This document shows positions 41,288-46,357 of a stretch of 46,357 nt of DNA, piece by piece (the stretch's first letter is position 1; each line of letters starts with the position of its first letter). The DNA is taken from assembly GCA_934500875.1 (NCBI GenBank), contig CAKSTL010000014.1, positions 1-46,357 of the forward strand, written 5' to 3'. Source of the DNA: an uncultured Clostridia bacterium (lineage in GTDB: Bacteria; Bacillota; Clostridia; UMGS1810). Position numbers and translations under genes: made by a program. Below the pieces are notes generated by a model. That model searched no databases, was not told where the DNA came from, and saw only the letters and a list, made by a program, of their open reading frames with translations.

Positions 41288-41330
41288 AATGCTTTTAAAT
41301 AATTTAAACACTTTTTTAAAACCTTAAAAC
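41288..41330. repeat. End-associated motif, right copy
   Basis: AATGCTTTTAAA (41288-41299) and CTTAAAAC (41323-41330), 231-273 bp from the right terminus, matching the pair near the left terminus. Candidate transposase sites. Confidence 0.4.
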
Positions 41331-41561
41331 GCTTTAAATTTTAAAAACTTTTGAAAATCTTTATGCAGTCCGAAAACTGTTGTTTTTATATGTTTCATTG
41401 TTCAAGCAAATGAGAAAAATCCCACTCCGAAAACCGTTCACTCATTTCCGTTAAACCCCCGATTTTTCCCACTGTATTCGCCTTTTTACCCCCTCTTTTT
41501 CTCTCATTCTCACTCTTTCCCACCTAAAAACTTACATTCTCATTTTCCTTGTTTATTTACA

Positions 41562-41566
41562 TCAGA
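41562..41566. repeat. Target-site duplication, right copy (TCAGA)
   Basis: Second copy of TCAGA, directly after the phage terminus CA at 41560-41561. Host coding sequence resumes at once in the correct frame. Confidence 0.92.
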
Positions 41567-42345
41567 CTGATGAATATTCATTCTCTGTCCCGGCAGATGG
41601 CTATTACAGAATCAGTTTTGACGGAAACAGTGGAATAACCGCATCACTTTTTCATAGCAGCAGTTCGGAAAGCAGTATAGCATCTTTGACATCATCTTAT
41701 ATGGAATGTTCACTTGCGGCTGACGAGATGTATAAGCTTAAAGTAACCGGAATACGCATGGGTGTATATAATTTTAAAATAGAAAGAATAGCTGTTCCGT
41801 CAGGGAATGTATTACAAGTGGGAGTAGGCAAAGATAAGACCATATCTCACGAGTACGGAATTGAAACATTCACTTTTACACCAACGCAGACGGCAACATA
41901 TAATTTGTATATCAGCAGTGATAAGATATATCCGACCATAAAGATTATAAACAGTTCAGATAATGAAATTGTATATGAAGATAATCTGACATACAAAAGT
42001 AATGTATCTACAGGAGCTGAATTGACGGCGAATGAGGTATATACCATAAAAATAAAATCGAGAAAAGACTATACCGGTGATTTTAGTATAAAAGCAAGAA
42101 TGGGTAAGGCTGTTTTGGCATCGGACGGAACAGTGAATATTACAGGAAAATTTAATACTGCATCAAATGAGAGATTAGGAATAATTGCTCTTAATCCGAA
42201 CGGTTCTGTAGAATACATAGCACAAGCTAAGAGCGGTGCAAACGGCAATATATCAACAGAAGTGAAAATAGACCAAACAAAATCCGGGACACATTCAATA
42301 GTCATTAACTCAGCAAATTCGGATTTGGGAATGGTACAGTTATAA
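41567..42345 (+). pseudogene. Middle part of the interrupted secreted protein gene, ends in a frameshift
   Basis: Continues the frame of 6764-7556. It encodes pre-peptidase-C-like repeats (TDEYSFSVPADGYYRISFDGNSGI, then TFTPTQTATYNLYISSDK and a third copy KSGTHSIVINSANSDL). The frame ends in GMVQL-stop at 42345, but the next frame is already open and coherent from about 42322 (EWYSYKIKHNGVYNS). An extra G in the GGG run at 42327-42329 explains this. No start codon with a ribosome site exists for this part (TTG 41686 is not plausible). Confidence 0.82.
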
Positions 42346-42361
42346 GATAAAACACAACGGT

Positions 42362-44047
42362 GTGTATAACAGCACAATTTTACCCGGAACGAATGAGATA
42401 GAGTTTTATTTTAAAAACACTAATTCAAAAGAGGTAAGCTTTATTCCGTATGTATGGCTGGTATCAATCAATAACGATACATTAGATGAAAAATACATAC
42501 AGTTAGGCGATTACATTACTTTGGCGCCGGGTGAAGGAACAACAACGCCGTGGATTCACAGCATGGTGCTTGAAGATGACTATAATTTGCAACTGCTGTA
42601 TGGGGATATGCTTGATTTATTGTTTCATATGAACTTTAAGGGAATTATCCGATTTATACCTTATGTTGATGCAATAGCGCCGCTGGTCTTCAATAAGGCC
42701 AGAAACGGAAAATTTATATATTGTAATAATCCGGAGGCAATCGATGAAGAAAAATTGTCAGATAATCCGTCAACACCACAGTTGTTGCTAAGTGAAAAAG
42801 CGGCGGGAGAGGGCAGTTATTCGCTTATGGCTGAACATAATAATCAGGTTCCGCAAGAAGTGTATTTAGATGTGCAGTTTTTCAGCGGAAATTATGCGAA
42901 GATAAAGATAAATGCGTTGGGAGTTCAAAGACCGGACGGAGTGAGCTGGGCTTGCGCCGAAGCATACTCTGATTATATGCAATTGAATTTTGCTGCATCA
43001 GCAGGCTATGAAGTCTCATATTTTAGCAATGATAATGCGGAATTTGAACTAAATGCATCTAAGCCAACGGTGTGGCTGAGTGATCTTTACGAATCAATTT
43101 ATTCAAAGAGTTATCCGACATTGCCTGCAAAGAAAGGAAATTATTACAGATGTGTGTATATTATAGTTGACTTTGAAATTATTTCAGGAGCAGCTGATAT
43201 AAATATAGCAGCATATAGAAACAGAGCAAGTCATAGCGACTATTGTGATGAAGGTACTTATTATTGGGATCGGATGCATAAGGGAATATCGGATAGCCTG
43301 CCGAGAGTGACAAGTAATCTGGTACTGACATTTAATGATGACATTGCCGATGGCACGGCAGTTCCGTTTAAAGTATTCAACTCATACAATCCGTATGGGT
43401 ATCAAACTGATTTTTGGGTTACAAATCTGAATCCGCAATCAGATGCGTGGGTGAACGATGAGTGTGCAGAGAGTGATATGCTGGACTTTGTATATAACGA
43501 TGGTAAAAAGTCGTGGTATTTCGGCAATTCTGTTCCTGAAAGCAAGAAAGACTATAACTGGCATTTTGATACAATCCACGGGGATTACAAATATCCGGTT
43601 GTAGGAAAGACGTGGATTGGTGACAGCAGTAATGGATATTGGGGATATAATGCCTCAGCTGAAATTCCAAGTAATCATATTCCGAATGATGTTCTTACAT
43701 TATCGCCGGCACAAAGTAATACTGAAATTACAAGCTTTGATTCGGCGTGCAGCTTGGGAAATTACAGTGTACAAACAGTGTATAACCTGGTATTAATCAA
43801 CCTTGGAACAAGGACAAGACGGTTTGAATATCGGCTGAATACAAATTCAAATAATATGATTTATGTGCATAAAGACAGCGGCGATATAACGGAGTATTTC
43901 GCAAAGGGAGAGAATAACGGAGATCAAAGAATGACATATATGGATGTTGCGCCGACATCCGTAGAGTATATAACAATCATGGAGATTTTACCGACAGGTA
44001 ATGCGGGCGGAATGAAGAACAGATTTATAATAACATCAGCAAATTAA
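42362..44047 (+). pseudogene. 3' part of the interrupted secreted protein gene
   Basis: 561 codons if started at GTG 42362, but the frame continues back to the GGG run near 42328 and no ribosome site precedes GTG. Beta-rich, with many aromatic residues and repeats of a VWLVSIN / YVWLV type; no recognised enzyme domain. With the phage and the extra G removed, the full gene (6764-7556 plus 41567-44047) would encode about 1090 residues: signal peptide, an LWDG...MRPL module, PPC-like repeats and this C-terminal region. A surface or matrix protein is likely. The next gene is 11 nt away with its own ribosome site. Confidence 0.75.
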
Positions 44048-44058
44048 GGAGGGGTACT

Positions 44059-46218
44059 GTGAATAATTTGATAAGAAAACTGTTTTCAATGCTGTTATGT
44101 ATAGGAATATTGGGCGCAAATAATGTTTTTGCGAAAAACATATATCCGTCTTATACATATACAAGAACGGATTCGGGGAAGTTATTTTATGATATTGCTG
44201 TTGGAACGACAACAAGTGTAGCAGTAGGAAAAAATGGACGAATATATTATGATGCCTTCGGTAATTGGAAACCGGCAGAGCTTGATTCCTTTGATGATTT
44301 TTACTATGTATTTTTTACAGGTGACAAGTTTGTGGCACTTGGAAAACAGTCAGTGATTTCTTCGATAGACGGACAAACTTGGACTGTTATAAAAAACGAC
44401 GGAATATCGTCCGACGGACTTGTTACTTACTCAAATGGTGTGTTTATGATTGAAAAATCTGACGGAATATATACTACAGCTGATTTTCAGGAATATAGTA
44501 AGCTGAGTTCTGCAGGTTCAAGATTAAATATAGTTCAATCATCTATACAAATTCCAAAACTCATGATTGATGCAGCGGATACAGATAGTAACCTAAAGTA
44601 TTACTATGATATGATTTTTGGAAATAACGAAATAGATACGAGAACATTTGATAAGAAACTTGCACTGTTTATAAATTTATGCGGAGTAAATACAAATCTG
44701 TTGCCGACCAAGCCGGAAAGTATTGAATATATAGAAGTGTCAGACGACACGATAGTTATATATTATATCAAAAACTTTACTTTAATTAAAGCTGCAACAA
44801 GTGACTTTGAAACTTGGAGTGAAACTGAAATTGTGTTGCCTGAGCAAAATGAACATTTGAGCAGTATTGCAATCGGAAAAATAAATGACAAGTATATTTT
44901 TGCATATGATACAAATGAATCGTCTCAAATAAACGAAATATATAAAAGAAAGAAATATGTTACATCAACAGAGTTGGGTACATTTGATGATTTTGCAATA
45001 TCAGATATTCGAGGGGATATTTGCGAAAAAGGCGGAAAGGTATTTATAATAACAGCAACAGGAATTTACAGTGTGGATAATGGGAATGTCATAACTGCTG
45101 TTTCAGAAGAGAATATCCTGACAGAAAAAACAGCAGTTATAGATACAGACAGATATAGCTTTATGTGGAAACGTGATAACAACATAAAGCTATATTGGAA
45201 CAAAACCGGCGAATGGACGGAAATAACCGATGCGGACGGCTTTATAACGAGCCATTATATTGACAGCAATGCTAATTATCAGATTTTGTGGATTGGCGAC
45301 CGATATATAATCAGACCTACAGATTACGATAACGGATATAACCCGACCGGAGCAAAGGGTGAAATTCACATTTATGATGAGAATTTTAATTATGCGAAAA
45401 CTGTAAATTTAGATAACTACATCTTGCAGATGTCTTTTGTGGATGGAAAGTGCTATGTGTTATTGGATAATAATACGGTTATGTATTCGGCGGATTTTGA
45501 GAGTTGGACGGCATTGAAAGACAGTGAGTTGCCTATGACAAATGGCAGCACACAGATATATAAAACACTAACAAAATCAAGTCAAGGATACGATTATATT
45601 CACGAAATCAAGTCGATAGTCAATCAAAATGTAAAGAAAGAGCTTTTGTATGAAAATTGGAAAGGAAACAAAGTAGCGGTTGAGTCAGGTGAATATTTAA
45701 GGTATGACGATACCACAGTTTCCTTATCTGATGACGGTGTATACTGGAAAGATATTTCATTGCCAATCGGTATTGATAAAATTCGTCAGGTGTGTGTTGA
45801 GGGTTCGGATATAACTGTTGTTACTCCGAAAATTGAGCTGAAATATTCAATGGATAGCATTGCAGAAGACACCGTAAAAACATATGTAGAAATAGACGGA
45901 AAAATACTCGGTTTTGATACACCTCCCGTTACCGAATCTGACAGAACTCTCGTTCCGCTGAGATTTATATTTGAAACAATGGGAGCTGATGTTGATTGGG
46001 ATGCCGGTACGCAAACGGCAATTGTCACCGGAAATAACACTTCTATAAGGTTTTCAATCGATAATGTTACAGCGACAATTGACGGTGCGGCAAAAACAAT
46101 GGATGTTCCGGCTCGCCTCATAAACGATAAAACTCTTGTTCCGCTACGATTTTTAAGCGAGGAACTTGGCTTTGATGTTCAGTGGGACGAAAACACACGG
46201 ACGGTAACAATTAAATAA
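44059..46218 (+). CDS. Secreted beta-propeller-like protein with C-terminal CuAO-N domains
   Basis: 719 residues from GTG 44059, 4-5 nt after AGGAGGGG. Signal peptide NNLIRKLFSMLLCIGILGANNVFAKN. Residues ~35-590 have recurring segments of the type 'FVALGKQSVISSIDGQTWTVIKNDG' and 'YVLLDNNTVMYSADFESWTALKDS', as in BNR/WD40-like propellers of secreted proteins. Residues ~608-719 hold two tandem CuAO-N stalk units (RTLVPLRFIFETMGADVDWD and KTLVPLRFLSEELGFDVQWD). No wall anchor is seen. Probably in one operon with the interrupted gene, so it may lose expression through the phage insertion unless it has its own promoter. Confidence 0.82.
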   Translation: MNNLIRKLFSMLLCIGILGANNVFAKNIYPSYTYTRTDSGKLFYDIAVGTTTSVAVGKNGRIYYDAFGNWKPAELDSFDDFYYVFFTGDKFVALGKQSVISSIDGQTWTVIKNDGISSDGLVTYSNGVFMIEKSDGIYTTADFQEYSKLSSAGSRLNIVQSSIQIPKLMIDAADTDSNLKYYYDMIFGNNEIDTRTFDKKLALFINLCGVNTNLLPTKPESIEYIEVSDDTIVIYYIKNFTLIKAATSDFETWSETEIVLPEQNEHLSSIAIGKINDKYIFAYDTNESSQINEIYKRKKYVTSTELGTFDDFAISDIRGDICEKGGKVFIITATGIYSVDNGNVITAVSEENILTEKTAVIDTDRYSFMWKRDNNIKLYWNKTGEWTEITDADGFITSHYIDSNANYQILWIGDRYIIRPTDYDNGYNPTGAKGEIHIYDENFNYAKTVNLDNYILQMSFVDGKCYVLLDNNTVMYSADFESWTALKDSELPMTNGSTQIYKTLTKSSQGYDYIHEIKSIVNQNVKKELLYENWKGNKVAVESGEYLRYDDTTVSLSDDGVYWKDISLPIGIDKIRQVCVEGSDITVVTPKIELKYSMDSIAEDTVKTYVEIDGKILGFDTPPVTESDRTLVPLRFIFETMGADVDWDAGTQTAIVTGNNTSIRFSIDNVTATIDGAAKTMDVPARLINDKTLVPLRFLSEELGFDVQWDENTRTVTIK

Positions 46219-46228
46219 TAAGGAATTA

Positions 46229-46257
46229 TTGTGTTTGCCGACAAGATGTGGTATAAC
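46229..46257 (+). promoter_or_regulatory. Promoter of the HU gene
   Basis: TTGTGT (46229-46234), 17-bp spacer ending TGTGG, TATAAC (46252-46257). The TGTGG-TATAAC context matches that of the promoter at 6539-6567. Confidence 0.6.
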
Positions 46258-46293
46258 AATATTTAATTTGCAGGAAAGGCAGGTGTTTTGAAA

Positions 46294-46357
46294 ATGAACA
46301 GAACAGAATTAGTAGCTGCAATGGCAGAGAAAGCAGGCGTATCAAAGAAAGATGCAG
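46294..46357 (+). CDS. hup: HU-family DNA-binding protein, 5' end only
   Basis: The first 21 residues, MNRTELVAAMAEKAGVSKKDA, are the classic N-terminus of HU. A GGCAGGTG-type ribosome site precedes ATG 46294. The gene runs off the window. HU is a nucleoid protein and is also a needed cofactor for MuA in Mu transposition. Confidence 0.9.
   Translation, partial: MNRTELVAAMAEKAGVSKKDA

Larger units (their letters stand above)
7557..41561 (-). mobile_element. Mu-like transposable siphovirus prophage, 34,005 bp
   Basis: Ends are 5'-TGTGCCGC... and ...TTATTTACA-3', flanked by TCAGA duplications and inserted in a host ORF that becomes continuous when the element is removed. It carries a MuA-like DDE transposase, MuB-like ATPase, GemA, Mor-like activator and Mu gp27-like protein, with siphovirus structural genes, lysis genes and a CI-like repressor. 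All modules needed for a complete phage appear present and none is visibly broken, so it may be active. No Gam-like or Mom-like gene is seen. Confidence 0.93.
40659..41561. other. Non-coding left-end region of the prophage
   Basis: About 900 bp with no convincing gene. It holds a palindrome (AAATCACTGTGATTT, 40710-40724), a cluster of TGCAC-type repeats (40725-40826), a 16-bp inverted repeat (40843-40899), AT-rich stretches of TTTAAA motifs (41280-41360) and finally the TTATTTACA terminus. It matches the large attL region of Mu-type phages where transposase binds. A 65-codon minus ORF at 40907-41104 has no ribosome site and basic, low-quality composition; I take it as spurious. Confidence 0.7.

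Noticed and set aside
7557..41561. tRNA-type att site or tyrosine/serine integrase
   Set aside because: No tRNA, no site-specific recombinase, and the 5-bp duplication with TG...CA ends shows transposition.

Overview
The window looks like the chromosome of a Clostridia-type Bacillota, probably a gut or anaerobic lineage. It is fairly AT-rich, with strong GGAGG ribosome sites, frequent TTG/GTG starts, SLH-domain surface proteins, copper-amine-oxidase-N (CuAO-N) stalk domains on secreted proteins, and a BlaI/BlaR1-type pair. The species cannot be named from the sequence.

Host left flank (1-7556, genes on +): the tail of an unrecognised WG-repeat-like gene; a BlaI repressor with its autoregulatory promoter and an M56 (BlaR1-like) sensor protease whose output end carries a CuAO-N-like domain; two secreted SLH proteins; a small secreted protein; a decayed VWA-domain gene; and a promoter, 12-codon leader ORF and terminator ahead of the first 264 codons of a large secreted protein.

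Previous inhabitant (7557-41561): a 34,005-bp Mu-like transposable prophage inserted in that secreted-protein gene. Its exact ends can be read: 5-bp target duplications TCAGA (7552-7556 and 41562-41566) flank 5'-TG...CA-3' termini, and removing 34,010 bp rejoins the host frame exactly. From right to left the phage has a terminal region with repeated motifs (40.7-41.56 kb); a DUF4041/GIY-YIG accessory gene; an S24 CI/LexA-like repressor; a divergent switch with three related operators; a Cro/Ner-like gene and small early genes; a MuA-like DDE transposase; a MuB-like ATPase; GemA; a Mor-like activator; a terminator that overlaps a candidate Mor-dependent middle promoter; a Mu gp27-like gene; a NusG/RfaH paralogue; PBSX-type terminase; A118-type portal and minor capsid; then, unusually, a baseplate/tail-fibre/holin/amidase cassette; and only then scaffold, coat, connectors, tail tube, tape measure and tail tip. 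The virion genes are those of a long-tailed siphovirus, so the element joins Mu-type replication to a siphoviral particle.

All phage genes except the repressor and its neighbour are on the minus strand. The ~24-kb late unit contains at least three intrinsic terminators between essential genes, and a NusG paralogue is encoded at its start. Phage-specific processive antitermination is the simplest way these parts could work together. The large tail fibre ends in a C-type-lectin-like segment with the codon pattern of a diversity-generating-retroelement variable region, yet no reverse transcriptase is in the window.

Host right flank (41567-46357, +): the remainder of the interrupted gene, which carries a second lesion (a frameshift at a GGG run near 42328), a secreted propeller-like protein with C-terminal CuAO-N domains, and the start of an HU gene.
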